Positions 32,701-46,141 of a stretch of DNA of 64,000 nt are shown here, in pieces. A program made the position numbers and the translations under genes. The notes beneath the pieces were generated by a model. That model worked only from the letters and a program-made list of their open reading frames with translations. It searched no databases and was not told where the DNA came from. Numbering within the stretch: the first letter of the stretch is position 1; every line of letters begins with the position of its first letter. This DNA comes from Phoebastria nigripes (taxonomy: Eukaryota > Chordata > Aves > Procellariiformes > Diomedeidae): positions 618,641-682,640 of the forward strand of contig JAYKAV010000411.1 in the NCBI GenBank assembly GCA_035582835.1. The letters are read 5' to 3'.

Positions 32701-35700
32701 TTGTGTCAAAACGCAATACTGGCTGAGCAAAGTCCTGATTGCCATGTGGTAAAATGTGCTTTTCATGTACTGTAAGGACTCCAGCCCATGCGCTTGGAAT
32801 TAAGACCGATTTCAAAAGGTATTTTGGTGGGATCATATAAGAGGTTTGTCAAAAATATGCCAAATATACACTGCTTAAGAGGCTTTCTGGGTCAGAAAAG
32901 CTTCAGTAATTGTCTCTGTGTGTGCCACCTTTACGGACTAAATTAAGCCAAAGCACCTCTTATTTGCCATGGCTTGAAAGAGAGGCTCAGATATTATGAT
33001 TCAGTGACTTGTTAGTCTGAAACAACTCAGTCNTATGGCTGAGCCCTGAGGATGGGTATCTCCTGAGCCGAAGTCTACATAAGCTGTCTAGTTATGAGGA
33101 CACCCCAACTGCTTCAGGCTTAAAAATCCACCTCTTAATTTACATATGACAGCCCATTCTTGCCTGGAATTGCTGTGCTTTCCAGAACATCTCGGCTTCC
33201 ATGTTGCAGGATTTGACCCATTGGCAGTTTTCACTGGGTAAAGCTCTTTGAGTGTGTGTGAAGTCTTCTAAGAATTGATTGGCATTGGCCTATTTCTACT
33301 CCAGCAGAAGTCAGTCAGCAGGAATTTCACCTAGGAACCAGAGCTAAGCTAGTGTTGAGTGTCCTTGAAAATTCACCCTCTATGCCCATTAGCAATAGTG
33401 CGTGACTGTGCTGAGATCGGTGACGGACCTTTTCCTGCGTATGGGTATGATGTCCTAGCTTATAGAATACTTTTCTAAACCAGGTCCAACATCATGCCTA
33501 CAAAATTAGTAATCACATTTTTGGCAAGTATTATGTCATACTATCTGCAGATTGCTCATAGTCGGTTTAGGCCTAAATGAAATTTGCTCTTTGTTCTGGA
33601 GATTAGTTTTCACCTCTTCTTAGGCAGAGCTTCAGTTTACACATTTATCTGCCAAATGTCACTGCATTGAGTCTATCCTCCCACCTAAAAGAGGAAGCCC
33701 CTTCAAAGTTTCATTTGTTGGTCCTAGTAAAATAACATCTAAATCTGCCTTAGATAATGAGCATGAAGGATACTTCCGAGACAGCAGGCATATTATTAGC
33801 ATCAACCTCAGCAATCTCTTTTGCTATTGTTGTATCCTGAAGAGCCATTAATGCCTCAGGGAAGACTGTAGACACACCTTTTCTGCTGGTGGCTTTTGGC
33901 GTCTCATCTGATGTTAGTAGACGCTCTGTCAGGCNATGCTGGGTTTGTTTGGGGCTCTTTATTCCATCTGGCCACTGTTGATTATTCCCATTCATCAATG
34001 GCCATATACAAGCAGAACCCCAGGCTGGTTGCCACTCTCTCCTCTTCTGCAGGCAGAGGAGAAAAGGCGCAAGTGGGGGGAGCACGGTGAGGGGGTGATG
34101 CTTCCCTGCCTTCCTGCTCACGGGGGTGGAAGAGTGAAGCAGGGATGGTGACCAGTTGGCACATGTTAATTATGACAGTGGTTTGAACATCAAAGGATGG
34201 AGATACAAGAAGCAAAGATGTGAGCAGAGAGAAAAAGAGAAAGAGGAAAGAATAGGTGTGATGTTACAAGAGGAGGTGTTTGCTAGATCTAAGGGCTTAA
34301 ATTCCATGAGGTAATTATAGAAGTATAAACAATAAATCAGTCTTTATCTGGCAAACCTTTGACCGTAAGAAAAAGGAAGATACATCAATGGGATTATAGG
34401 ATCTAGCTCTGTAGGGTATAGAGTATAGCTGTAACAGTTTTGGGCCCTAAGTTTCTCTTTGAACAGCTTGATAGCAAGGCATGCATCATAACTATTACTG
34501 AGAACGTGCTGTGGGTTTCTTGCATCTTCCACTGAAGGAGAAAGCTGTTACTGATTACCGGCTATGTTGGTTGTATTTCAAGGCTGGGCTCACGTGGCAA
34601 TTTTCTTTTTAGCTCTGAAGCCAACTAACTGTGTGATAACCTCATTCTTTCCCTCCAGGGAAGACCTCCAAGAGTCCACTCCTATGACTGGTTTATGCAG
34701 AGAGAGNGCTGAAGTGGGGAGGAAGGCTCTTCTTCTGCCCTTTTCCCCATCCCAATCCCCTTTTCCTCCACTTCTGCAGCAGCAGAACGAAAGCCAGGCT
34801 CCCTCTCCCCTTTATGCTTACAGTGATCTTTGTATCACCGTTGTCTGATTAACAAAATGATTTGTAAAGACTTTGTTTTACCTTTGATCTTGCAAAACAA
34901 GGGTAGCTTTAAACAAAGCCAGATACTTTAAAGATCACCACATGGTTTTAATAGTATTTTCTACTTTGTGTCATAACTTGAATGAACAAGATATGAACAG
35001 TATTCCTATTGTCACCACATTTCACTGTGTTATCGCATTTGCTAATATTTCCTAGTTAAAAAAATATTGGCAACTATTATGAAGCTGATGTTGTAACTAA
35101 ATATCCTCTGCTAGCTCCATCCTTAGAGCCTGTTCCAAAGCCTACTGAAGCTGCTAGAAACTCGCTCTCTGACTTCAGTCAGTGTTGGATCTGAAGCACA
35201 AAAAGGGAAATGGTATGCGCGGTAGGTTTCCCACCTTTCAGATCCCATTCCTCTGCTCCCTCCAGCTATGCAAAAGCTCTCACCACGTTGCAGAGCAGAG
35301 TGCGGTTTGGATGCTGTATGCACATATGCGAACATGATGGGTTTATGGGTGTATTTTTGCTGACAAACTGAAATTATGGGAGGAAGAGAGGGGAAGTACT
35401 TTGTTTGAGATTTGAAGTTACTTTTTTTAATTGCTCTTGTAAATAGAGTGCTTGAGAAATGAAACAAAAATAAAGTTGTTTTCATTTCTCTGCAGCTGAA
35501 AAATATACAGAATGGAAATTGAGGGGAGGAGGGGGGAAAGGATGAAGTCACAGATACTTCGGTTTCCCTTTCTCCCCATTAGTGCCATGCTCTTTCACTT
35601 ATATAATGGGGGAGAGGCCAAGCTAGTGCACAGATCGCTCTTCCACTTCATAGCCACGCAGCTGCATCCTGCCCTGATAACTAATCTCATTTATGTCCTT

Positions 35701-37146
35701 TCCAGAAGACAGCCTGCCCTGGGTGGCAATTACAGTTGNTTAATTTTGGCACAATGTGATTAAAAGCAGACTGATATAAATCACTGAACAGTGTAGCCTA
35801 TGAAAATGCAAGTTGAGGTAGCACCCCAACCACAGCACTATCATGAGAGAAGCTGAGAGCCAGATGTTGGTCTAATGATAGAAATAATCTAATAATGGAC
35901 TTTGTGTATCCTCTGGAGCTTGAAAGCCCTGCCTAATGTTTTTGTCAGCCAGATATCTCCATGTTGCAATACATATTGAACACTTTAGAGGTTCACACGT
36001 TGGTTTAATGGATTGTCTTGGCTTATAGCTAAATACCCTAGGAGAAAGTTTGGGAGCCAGATCTTCTGGAGCCTGGCAGGGAGAGCCNTAATAGGGGATA
36101 TCCTAGGAGGGATATTCTGAGTACCTTAGGTATGCAGGTGTCTTAGGCACTCTGAATCTTACCTTATATTAGAGTCTAAAGTAGTCTGTGTGAGTAGGTG
36201 GTGTCATATATGGGCATGAACAAGCGAGGAGCGTTTCTGAAATCAGGACAGATGGATGCATATGTGGAAACCTAGTGTAAGTAAAACTGTAATCAAGCTC
36301 TTCCTGCACCTCCTTGCATTTATCAGATAAAAGAGACCATGTCCACTGAAAATAAGGACTGTACGCCTTTTTTTTTTCATCAGCTGAGATGTGATAGGAC
36401 AGATTCCCTTTAAGTTAAATGTGAGTGCCCTGATTACAAGCTCACTTTGGGCTCTTTGTGGCTTAAAATGTGAGGCTGTCCTGGCTAGTGTGCACCTATA
36501 GATAAACTCTGCTGGCAGAGGATGAGCACGGTGGCTCCTGAGCCAACCTCCTGCCTGCCATCTACACTCAGCATGCTGTCACCTCCTCTGAGATGTACCA
36601 CCTGATACAGGAGTGACATAAGGTGCAGCTAAGGAGGGATGAAGCTCTGGCTCACAATGTCAGAGTGCATTATAGCAGTTGCCCATGTGATAGTGTTATA
36701 GATTTTGATAGCAGATTAGTCACTGGTCTTTGCAGTAAGAAAATGACAGAAAAGCCATTAAATTACCTGGTGATTTGGTTAAATAAGAGAACCTTGTAGA
36801 GACAGTAATCTGCTTCTATGAAATGGAGAGCATAAAAGCACAAGGCTCAAAGAGAATTTATGTCCAGAAATAATGTCTTTTTTCTTGGGACAAGCCCTCC
36901 ACCTCTGTCAGAGTTACTTTGCACATTGTACGTGGAGACTAACTTCTGTAAATTTTTTTGAACAAAAAACCAAGGAGACGGAACTATCTCTGTGCTTTGC
37001 TTGAGACTTGGGCCAGAACAGTTGCTAAGAAACTGACAGTGTCCTGATCAGAGAGAATTTGATTATGGGGAACATTTGTATTTCTTTATGCATTAATCTG
37101 CAAGTCACACATTCGGAAGTGATGGCTTGAATGTAAGAAATCCATT
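29701..37146. other. Unique AT-rich noncoding DNA
   Basis: About 7.4 kb without a recognised gene, repeat family or RNA. Open frames reach 142 codons (minus, 35,123-35,551) and 123 codons (minus, 33,750-34,121), without motifs. A 22-nt purine run lies at 35,521-35,542. The word agggccaaatctgtg near 30,082 is common in old sauropsid repeats but too short to call. Confidence 0.45.
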
Positions 37147-37195
37147 AAAGGAGAGAGGAAAAGGAGGAGGGAGGGAGAGAGAAAGAGAAGGGGAG
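37147..37195 (+). repeat. 49-nt homopurine (GA-rich) tract
   Basis: Forty-nine consecutive purines, mostly gga, gag and gaaa words. Homopurine-homopyrimidine tracts of this length can adopt triplex (H-DNA) forms. This one is imperfect as a mirror repeat. Confidence 0.9.
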
Positions 37196-40100
37196 CAGGA
37201 GTTGTTGAGAAACACAACTCTTTGGCAAGTTACTCTGCAAAGGGCAAACAGAGACTGAAGTGTCTCTACCTGAAGATTCAGTCTTTGTACTCTATGACAT
37301 GGCTTTTCTTTGTCAGTAGAGTAAAATTTTCCTGAATCCCCTTTTTCTTTTCCTACTGAAAGTATGTTCTGCAGAATCTGTGCTGACTTCATTACATTGT
37401 TTTTACTGCAGAAAAGATGGCAAAGCTTGTGGGAAGAAGGAGGGTTGAGGAATAGTTAATTGAAAATAAAACGACTTGGGGTTTTTTACCTTAAAATAAG
37501 GTTTCATTTTGCAAAATATGTTTTTTTCATTTTTAACAAAGCTTCAAAAAGATGACAAGAAAATTATTTTTCCCATTCCCAGTCAACCAAAAAAGCACAA
37601 TTTTTGGCATAACTTTTCCCAGTCAGATCATGCTTTGCTTTAACCATGGATTTGTGTAAGTAAGGAATTATGCTAGGACCTGCTCCCATTCAGTAGATGA
37701 CTCAAAGCAGAGCCTCACTTGTTCCTCAAAACAACTTTCACTTGCATTGGACTACACACCACATACCATTTAAAGCCCAACACACACACTTGTAGAGTCA
37801 AGGCTTTACAAACTCTGGACTATTTCTTTCTTTGATGAATAGCATATGGTGCCAAGGTTTGCCAGATCCTGTCCATGCAAAACAAAGGCTTAGAATTAAC
37901 ATTATACATGTTTAATGACAAAAGAAAACTGATGTGATCCTCTGGTGGAAGATAGCCATGCATTACGGTATCTCTAGGTTATATTCATCACTTTCACAGA
38001 CATAATGAATTTTCCATGCACCTCCTGCTGCTAAAATTGTCATTAAAAGAACCAAATAGATGGTATGAAATTCTTGGAGTATTGTGATAACCTTGTTCAA
38101 GCAAAGAAAGAAATTTCACACTATTTCAGAAGCTGTCCTCTAGACTGAAACATGAAAAGATAGAGAAAGGCTAGCACTCAAATCTAGAATATCTAATCAG
38201 TAATTTAATGTATAATGCTGTTTTGTTTGTCTTCATTCCTCAGACATCAGTGAAAGGACTGCAAATTCCCCAAAATTCAACNACATGGCTTGTTGCTGGT
38301 GTAACACTGTGGCTGCAATGTGGGACATTTCCAACAGTGCCAACCACGTGTTGTGTGTCAGTTCAATACAAACACTTGCAGGACAGTAAAATAGTTGCTA
38401 GATAATGCCAGTTGCTTTTGCCCCTTAAAAGCTTGCCAGTGCTATGAAAAAGTTGCTCCCATTGCCTGAATGTTGTTGCTTCAGAAAAAGTATGCATCTG
38501 AAATCCCACATATGTGATAATGATTTTGAAAAAGCAGCAATCAGTGCAACCAAAACATTTGCATCTGTTAAAAGCACAGCTTGCTCTTTCACTTGTGTCA
38601 AAGCTGTTGCTACAGAATTCAAAGCACTGGATTGGCAACTCTATCAGGAAGCAAGTGCAGCATAAAGCTATAATTGCTGTCTTCGTTAGCTTTTGTTATC
38701 TAAAAAATTCCAAGTGCTTTGGATAACAGAAGGTGCCACATAACTATGGAAGCTGTTGGGCAGCAGCTTGACAGCCATGTGCTTACATCTATAATGTGCG
38801 CTTACCCTCATCTTTAACTAAATGTTTTCCTTTAGCAGCTGTGGCAACAGTAGTGAGCTTGAACAATTCCCACACAACTGAAATGCAGCTGAAGGCACTG
38901 GGTTCTCTGCTGAGGGGACAGAGGCCACAAGTACTCTGACCACTCAAAGATTTTCAGAGCGGCCAAAGCAACTTAAACATCTACAGCTAGAGGTATGTCT
39001 GTCTGTGTGGCAAGGGCTGTGTTGCAAAGATTCCTGCCCTAACACTAACCCAGTGTGCTGTGGAGTCATACACAGTTGCTAGTGCAGTCAGAGAGGGATA
39101 TTGCCAGGTCAGCTCAGCATGGCGCTGAAGCAGCAACCCTGTTTCTGGTCCTAGTGCTAACTCGTGGGTCAAGAGGGCTATCTCTGCACTGCCATTGGGG
39201 CTGAGCTGGCTTGAGTTTCTCTGCACCTGTGGTGTGGATCTTCCCTAAATTCTTCTGAAATCTCCCTTTTTGCCTCTTCAGACACCAAACATGGATAAAC
39301 TGGGAAATCATGGGAGCAGTTGGAAAGGGAATGCAAGCAGAGCTAGGAGGAGGCATGTGTGGCTGGCTATGGAGATGCAGGGAATCCAGGCCACTTTTTT
39401 TTTGAAAGGATAAGCAAAATCTCTCCATACCAGAATGTTTGAGGTTTGTTTTATATGCTGCCTTACTGTGCTCCACATAATAAAGAAAGAAAATCCAGAC
39501 CTCATACAGGACCAAATCCTGCACTCATCACTTTCTCACAACTCCTGTTTAAAGTCTGACTAACCATTAGATGCTGCCCTGACAAAGACAAAATCTTTGT
39601 GTTCCAATCTTTCTCCTTGGTAACACAAAGTCTTTCGTTAAAATAAACCTCTCCTGTCCAGTAGCTGAAACATGTGGAGCATAAAGATCCTGCACATCCT
39701 TTCAGTCATGCTCATGTGGCAAGGATGGCACGTGGTAGCAGTAAGCTTCCTGAGGATTTCCACTGTAAAACTGACTGTTTTGCTCTCCCCACTGATTTGG
39801 ATTTGTTCATTCTTCCTAGGAAACAATTACTGCTTCATTTTTCATTTTCTACAGAAAATGCTTGGAGTATCTTGGAGCTTGGAGCTGAGGGAAAGGTAAA
39901 GGTTGTTATACCTAACGGTGTCATCTTTCTGCTTTAATACCGGCTGCAGGCTGACTATTGCCTTGTGGTAGTATAGAAGAGTGCTATACCAGCACACAGT
40001 ATAGAAGTTACTGCCATTTATGTGATCCACAGGAACTATTCAGCTGCAGAGGTCTGCAGGGTGCAAGGCTGTGTTCCCCACTTCTTCTCCCTCCCCACCT

Positions 40101-40825
40101 GAAATATTTCATAGCGCATTTGGAATACAAGTTTGTGCTTTTAAAGTTTGACCTTTTACAAATGAAATAGATGAGTGGAATCTGTCCGGGCAGTTTTTAT
40201 TGCAGCAGCACTGGTACTGCTTCATTATTAATCTCTCTCCAGATGTGTCAATTATTGCTCCCTTTCCAGATAAGGTGGTGGCCCTGCACATGGTGGGATA
40301 AGGAAGTGAAGGGCGCACAGCTCCAGCTGCCTCTCACAGCTTTCCATAGTGCCAACAGCTGGCGTGACTATTCCTGAGAATAAGAAAAAGCACTCTTCTT
40401 CTCTTCCAGTATTGCTTGAGAAGAGCCTGGCTTGGCCACTGGGNTCCATTTTGGAGCTGTGAACCTTGAGGAGAGGAAGGCAGATCTCTGCAGTCTGGAA
40501 TAAAGCATCTAAGTTCCTGAAAGAGTCTGGTTTAGACATGCCCCTCATTTAGACGTGGCTACTTTAGACATTGTGGTAGACAATGTGGAGACAAACTCCC
40601 GTAGACGGCTTAGGGGATCCCTTTCCATCCAGGGGGCTGACTCATGTGCATCTTTCCTTAGGTGCCAGTTTCTTCTTGGGATTTCTATATGATTGTTATA
40701 GAAACTATTTCAGTTTAACTTAATTGCTTACATCACAGATAGGATTGTTTCTAACACACTGCACAAGAAGAGATTTCACACAAATATAGAAGACTTGAAA
40801 AAGTATATTTTAATATACTGGTTTN
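37196..40825. other. Unique noncoding DNA
   Basis: No gene or repeat family recognised. The longest frame is 136 codons on the minus strand (39,114-39,524), with overlapping frames in other phases and no motif. A 7-bp inverted repeat acattgt/acaatgt lies near 40,569. Confidence 0.45.
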
Positions 40826-40897
40826 CAAAAAAAAAAAAACAACAAAAAACCAAACCAAACCAAACCAAAACAAACAAACCAAAAAAACCCCCAACCA
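40826..40897. repeat. A-rich (AAACC)-type simple repeat
   Basis: A run of As becomes caaaaaacc, aaacc and aaac units over about 70 bases. Such tracts may mark the tail of a decayed retroposed copy, but no body is recognisable. Confidence 0.85.
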
Positions 40898-43623
40898 CTG
40901 TAAATCTATCTAAAAGCAATTCACAGCAGTAACGCAATTCCATTGTTTTCCAACTATTTGGAGGTTAAATTGGGCTTTTGGCTATCTGATAACTTGAGCA
41001 AACAACTCTAAACTAGTCTTAGCTTCCCCCCTTCTTTAAATAAAGCTCAACTTGTAATATGGAATGTGAATTGTTTTAACTGTTAAACCATTCCAAACTC
41101 AAAACCCACTCATCATAAATGTGTTGAAAGAAGAATATATTTCAATAGTGCGGCAGACTCTTTGAGTACAGNAGAGCAGCAGTCTTCAATCAACTAGACT
41201 TTCTTTCCAGAAACAGAAAATGAAAGCGTAAGTGCCATACACATTTTTAAATGATTTATCTAAATTCAAAGAACTAACTTTTTTGTGACTGATTATAACT
41301 GCATATATGAATGGCTATGGATAACAGGTTTCTTTTGCTTTTCAAAATGATATATAACAATGTTCCATGCAGAGATCTTCTATTTACACATCTGTTCAGC
41401 ACCTGCCCATAATTACTTAGTTAGTTTTTATTATTGGGCTTGTCACCATATTAATGTAGCTGTACATTCAAATTGATTGTAATTGCAAATTTCCTGAAAA
41501 AGCTTGGTTTCTGCAAGTATTTAATTAAACTGATATCCTAAATTAAAAATAATTATGTAACTGTACTCCACTACAATAACACATGCATGTCTCTCTCTAC
41601 ATAGAAAATGGATATTTCGCATAATTCATACAGTATGTGGATTAATATTGTACAATTAAANGTCAGTCTCCACTAGAAAAGGAGGAATAATTAACTTCAG
41701 TATTTAGAAACCTGACATATTTCAATTAAGCAAGCAATTTGTCACAAACTTCATAAATCAAGTTATCAAGGAACAAGTTATAATAAATAGAGATGGTGAA
41801 AAGTAAGCCTATTCCTTCTTGTGGCATAATTTTGCTTGAGTAAATGGTTTATATAGAAAGCCTTCCATTTCTAGGTCACGAGGTCATATCTAGTATGTCT
41901 CAGTAACTACTGATGTTTATTTCCATCTAATGGCTGTTTGGAGGTCTGTGACACAGTCAGTAGCCTCTGCTGAGCAGTTCTCTCTAGTACACAGAAGAAA
42001 ACCCATGACATTGCCCTTGAAGCCTCTTTGGTCTTAGGATAAATCAGGAGAGGAGTTGGTCCCAGCCCAAGGACCTGAACAGCCCCATCCCCAGCAGTGT
42101 GTCGTGGGAAGCTGGAGCCCACGCTGAGCTCACCTTCCCCCATGAGTCTGATCCTGGTGGTACAGCCACAGACATCAGCGACCTGGAAACCGAGCTTTTG
42201 CATCACTGAGTGACNGCTGAGGCAGAGCTGTGGTGGATTAGCACGATGACGCAAAGTTACCTGTCAAGAACGAATTTCATCTCGTGGGAGAACAGAGACG
42301 TTTTGAGAGGAAATTTTCATGTTTGTTGTTGAGAATACATCCAAAAATTCTACAGTACTTCACCTGAGGGACAGTCAAGTATTGTCAGTGTGAAATTTTC
42401 TGGAGCTATAGTCCAAAACATGCTCCCCAGAAACCCAAAACTGCCTTTGCTTTTTCCCAGTCCTTCTGTGGAGCTGTGTGAGCGCATGGAGGCTGGTAGA
42501 GCCTGGGAGGGAAAAGGAATGTAGGTGAACTGACTGAAAAACAGTCAGATTTTGGTCAGATGCCTGCTGGATTTCTTTCAATAGTCTCATCAAATTCACA
42601 GCTTTTCTACAGAACACTTAGTTTCCATGAGCGAGCCTTTTCTGTTGGAAAATTTCCAAAATGTTTGCTCTGACACTGCTCATGCTTATCTTGAAGTAAA
42701 CTGCAGAATCTGTATTCCACAATGGCTGAGTTAATCCATTCAGAAACACTAATGCCAATGAACATATATCCACTGAACAGCAAAGTTATGATCTGGATTT
42801 TGAACTCTCATAATTCAAAGAAAATGTGAAACAGGCTTTTGATTTGATCCACTGTGGCTATAAGAACTGAGTATGAAATACTGCTCCAAGCTCTGCTCCA
42901 AACCATTCAAAGTCCAGTGGTTGCTCTTAGGATTTGATTTGAACTCTTACCTACAATTTTTTCAGTAATAACTGTGTTCAGATTTTTTTTGTGTGAGGTT
43001 GGGATATACAGCAAGTAGGTAATCATGTTCCCTATGCAGTACACATCCTGAATCTCAGCTCTGATCTCAGTCCCACTTTCTGATGATGCTATTGATATTA
43101 CAATCAGCAGAAAAACAGATTTAACTGTTATTTAAATGATCACTGNTCAGTCTGAAAGGAAATGGCTGCAGAAATTTCTATTTTCTGTCATTGCTTGCCT
43201 CAATTCCTTGTGTGCATCCATAGAAAAGCTTCATTGAAATTGAAGGACATCCATATATGATGATAGGTTCACGGCCAAAGTGTCCAGGTGCATATCTAGA
43301 GCATTACTGATGGGTATGTAAAATCACAGTGAGGGAAGGGAGAAAGGGAAAAGTGAGAAGAGAGTTGCTTTCCAACACGGAAGATCACCTTCTTTCCCCT
43401 CCCTCATCGGCACTCTTCAGTATTTCTCCACATGCAACATCAAGTTGAAAAGAAGGAACAGAAAGAAACATTTATTTGCCTTGTCTTGCAGTTGCCTGTC
43501 TTCCCTAACTCTGTTACATTCTTCACACAAGTATAAGTTTGAACGTTTGTTTTGGGATCCTAATCCTAAGACAAGATCCTAAGGTCCCAAAAGTATACTG
43601 TGTCTCCAGCTTTCCTTACTCAC
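40898..43623. other. Unique AT-rich noncoding DNA
   Basis: No gene or recognised repeat. A minus-strand frame of 115 codons at 41,907-42,254 contains an N and shows no motif. Confidence 0.45.
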
Positions 43624-43682
43624 CTTTCTGAACGTAGACCTTTCATTTCCCATCAGGGTTCCTGTTGGGCAAATATCTGGCC
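43624..43682 (-). other. Candidate minus-strand exon (59 or 62 nt) with tandem acceptor
   Basis: On the minus strand a long pyrimidine tract (cttttttcttttgctcag) is followed by a second cag, giving acceptors that start the exon at 43,685 or 43,682 (a NAGNAG arrangement). The exon ends in cagaaag at 43,624 before gtgagtaa, a strong donor. One frame is open and reads P-D-I-C-P-T-G-T-L-M-G-N-E-R-S-T-F-R-K. I do not recognise it. This is one of the two best splice-bounded segments in the window. Confidence 0.3.
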
Positions 43683-43685
43683 CTG

Positions 43686-45378
43686 CTGAGCAAAAGAAAA
43701 AAGTTGTCATTTACTTTTCAAGCAAAACTCTTTTCTGATAAATGTTCTCAACATATTTAGTTATGAAATGGCCAACTTGAATTAGAAACTGACATTTTCT
43801 TTCTTTGTCTGGGAGGTGCATCTTAAACACTGGTGTCCTGAAATGAAATGAAATGGGAATTGTTACATGTTCAGGGATGATATTTGTTCTGGCATTCTCT
43901 GTTGTCCACATATTCACATTAGGCTAATTTTTCCTATTTCTCCATTGCCATATACTTGGCAGGTACAGCAAAATAAACAGTAGCATAGTTAATCAATCCA
44001 ATCTTGTTGGAAAGAGACTGAAGGGAGACCTTTGTTGTTGTGGAAACCTAGCAGTGACAGAAAACCCTGTGCCTCTCTTTGCCGATAAGAATTGGTTGGA
44101 AATTGAGTGAATTGGGAAATAATAGCTATAAATATGCTTATGAATTACTGGCTTGATCCCACAAAGCATTTTTATTAACATCCAAAATTAAAAAGTGATC
44201 AAAGTTCAAGCACAAGCTTAAAATGAAACATATGATTAAATGCATATTCTCTTTGGGAGGCATTAATAGAAGTCTGCTTTTTCACTATTATGCCTGTTAC
44301 ACTGCTAGGGGAGTTTATGCTCGGAACCAAGGGGACAGAGGGCTTTCTGTAAGGCAAGAGGTTTGCTTCACTTTTATCTGTAGTAAAGATCATAGAGATA
44401 TAAGATGGCTGCCTTCTGCAGATGGAAATAATGGATCTGCTTCTTATCTGCCATTCCAAGTTCGTGCAATTGAGGACTATAGATCATTTCTCCTACAGCT
44501 TTTTCCTTCCACTCAGTGCTGCCAGAAAAGTGATAACTTGTTGTAACCTATACTTCAGGCAGCTATCAGATCAACCAAACACTGATCAGGCAATTACGAA
44601 TACTGGAAAGTAATGTGATGTCTTGCAGAATGTATATCTCTGCATCTCTTGGAAGTAAATATTTGTGTGAGTGGAAGTGATCTTGAGCACACCCTGACTG
44701 TAACCATGGCACGGTCTCTCTTTCTCATGATCCCACATCATCTGGATCCCATTCAAGGATGTATTGTTACTAATTAGAACAAATATATAATTTTAAGGAT
44801 CCACTCATATTCCACGTCTCTGATAGAAACAGTATATCTCTTACAAATGTCTCATGTATTTTCCATTTGGACACGGCCAATGGTTTGTCTAGCTATGGTG
44901 AGAACACCAAATGCATGAAGCACTCATCCACGCTGACGAGCATGACCCTGCTTAGTCCAAAGCCAGGTCATGGAGCACAAGTAATACAATACCACCTTCA
45001 CTCTTCCCAAACGCTGTGACCAGCTGGAAGCCAGTCTGACCACAATGCTAGAAGAGCTACCTCAGAGCTTCCCTGGCCGACTGGGATGCCCATGGCCCCA
45101 GGAAGTCACCTTGGCTTGCAAAGCTGTGTTCATCAGTTTGGAGGGCACTGCTCCCTTCACCAGCTGTTGCCAGGGGCCGATGATGCTGATTTAGTGCCTC
45201 TTTGTGTCATTCTCCGGGTGCTGAGAATCTGACACCACCGATATTTTTTAAATGGCACGATGCAACGTATTAAGAGCCAAGGGGAAATTTGGGTGTCTGT
45301 GTTGCTGTTTGATAAATAGCTATCTTATTAATATAAGAACTTGTCAGCACACTACAGATTTTGTGGGTGTTTGAGTCT
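43686..45378. other. Unique noncoding DNA
   Basis: No gene recognised. The part at 44,930-45,240 is GC-richer. A frame of 107 codons at 44,223-44,546 has an overlapping antisense frame and no motif. Confidence 0.45.
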
Positions 45379-45403
45379 GTCTGTGTGTGTGTNTGTGTGT
45401 GTA
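45379..45403. repeat. (TG)n microsatellite
   Basis: About twelve TG units interrupted by one N at 45,393. It is probably length-variable in the source individual. Confidence 0.9.
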
Positions 45404-46114
45404 TGTATTGGATTGAAAATATAAACCTTTAGACATGAAGCGTGGGAGGATGTGGGACTATGTATCTCTGTGACGTCTTGGTCAGTCTTGGCAAGAAACC
45501 TTTCCCATTTCTGTACTTCAACTGTACTTGAAATCCAGTGAGACCCTAATTAAAATTAATGGAGAAATAAAATGTTGGGGGAAAGCAGGGCAGCATAAAA
45601 ATAGAAATGCTAGCACTAGAAAATATTAGATCTCCATGAACTCTCTTACAATGCATTTTTTTCAAATTAACATATCAAAATATTGCTCTGGGACTTGCAA
45701 AAGTCTTCAGAGTGTAATATATTAAAAAGACTATGATACTGTAATAACATAATGAGTTTTACTTTACTTTTGCCTCTCTGCAGTGCTGGAATCAGTAGCC
45801 AATACATAATCCCGTATTCATCTCTTACCCCAACAGTCGCTGAAACAGGAACCTCCTGGCCAGCATTCAGAGGAAGTGACAGTGGAGCAGAGGTCCTAAG
45901 TGCTTTGGTACCTGCTGAAATCCCTTTCCACAGCTGTCCCACTTGGTGTGTTCATGCAGGTTAGTGCAGAGTGGGCAGCAGGAGCTCAAAGGGTTTTTTC
46001 CATGAGGCTGTGGGATGTACCACACTCTGTGACAAATCTGCTTAAAACCTGATTGTGCAATATGGCTCCAGTTGTGTTTTGATTCCACCCTGAGTCATGA
46101 CACTATTAAGGGGG
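45404..46114. other. Unique noncoding DNA
   Basis: No gene or repeat family recognised. Short frames at 45,667-46,088 overlap on both strands. Confidence 0.45.
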
Positions 46115-46141
46115 AAAAAAAAAAAAAAAAAAAAAAAAAAA
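46115..46141. repeat. A27 homopolymer
   Basis: Twenty-seven consecutive As preceded by ggggg. The upstream sequence has no polyadenylation signal within 30 bases and no recognisable processed gene, so I leave it as a simple homopolymer. Confidence 0.9.

Noticed and set aside
46115..46141. Poly-A run as the tail of a processed pseudogene
   Set aside because: No polyadenylation signal, gene-like body or target-site duplication is recognisable next to it.
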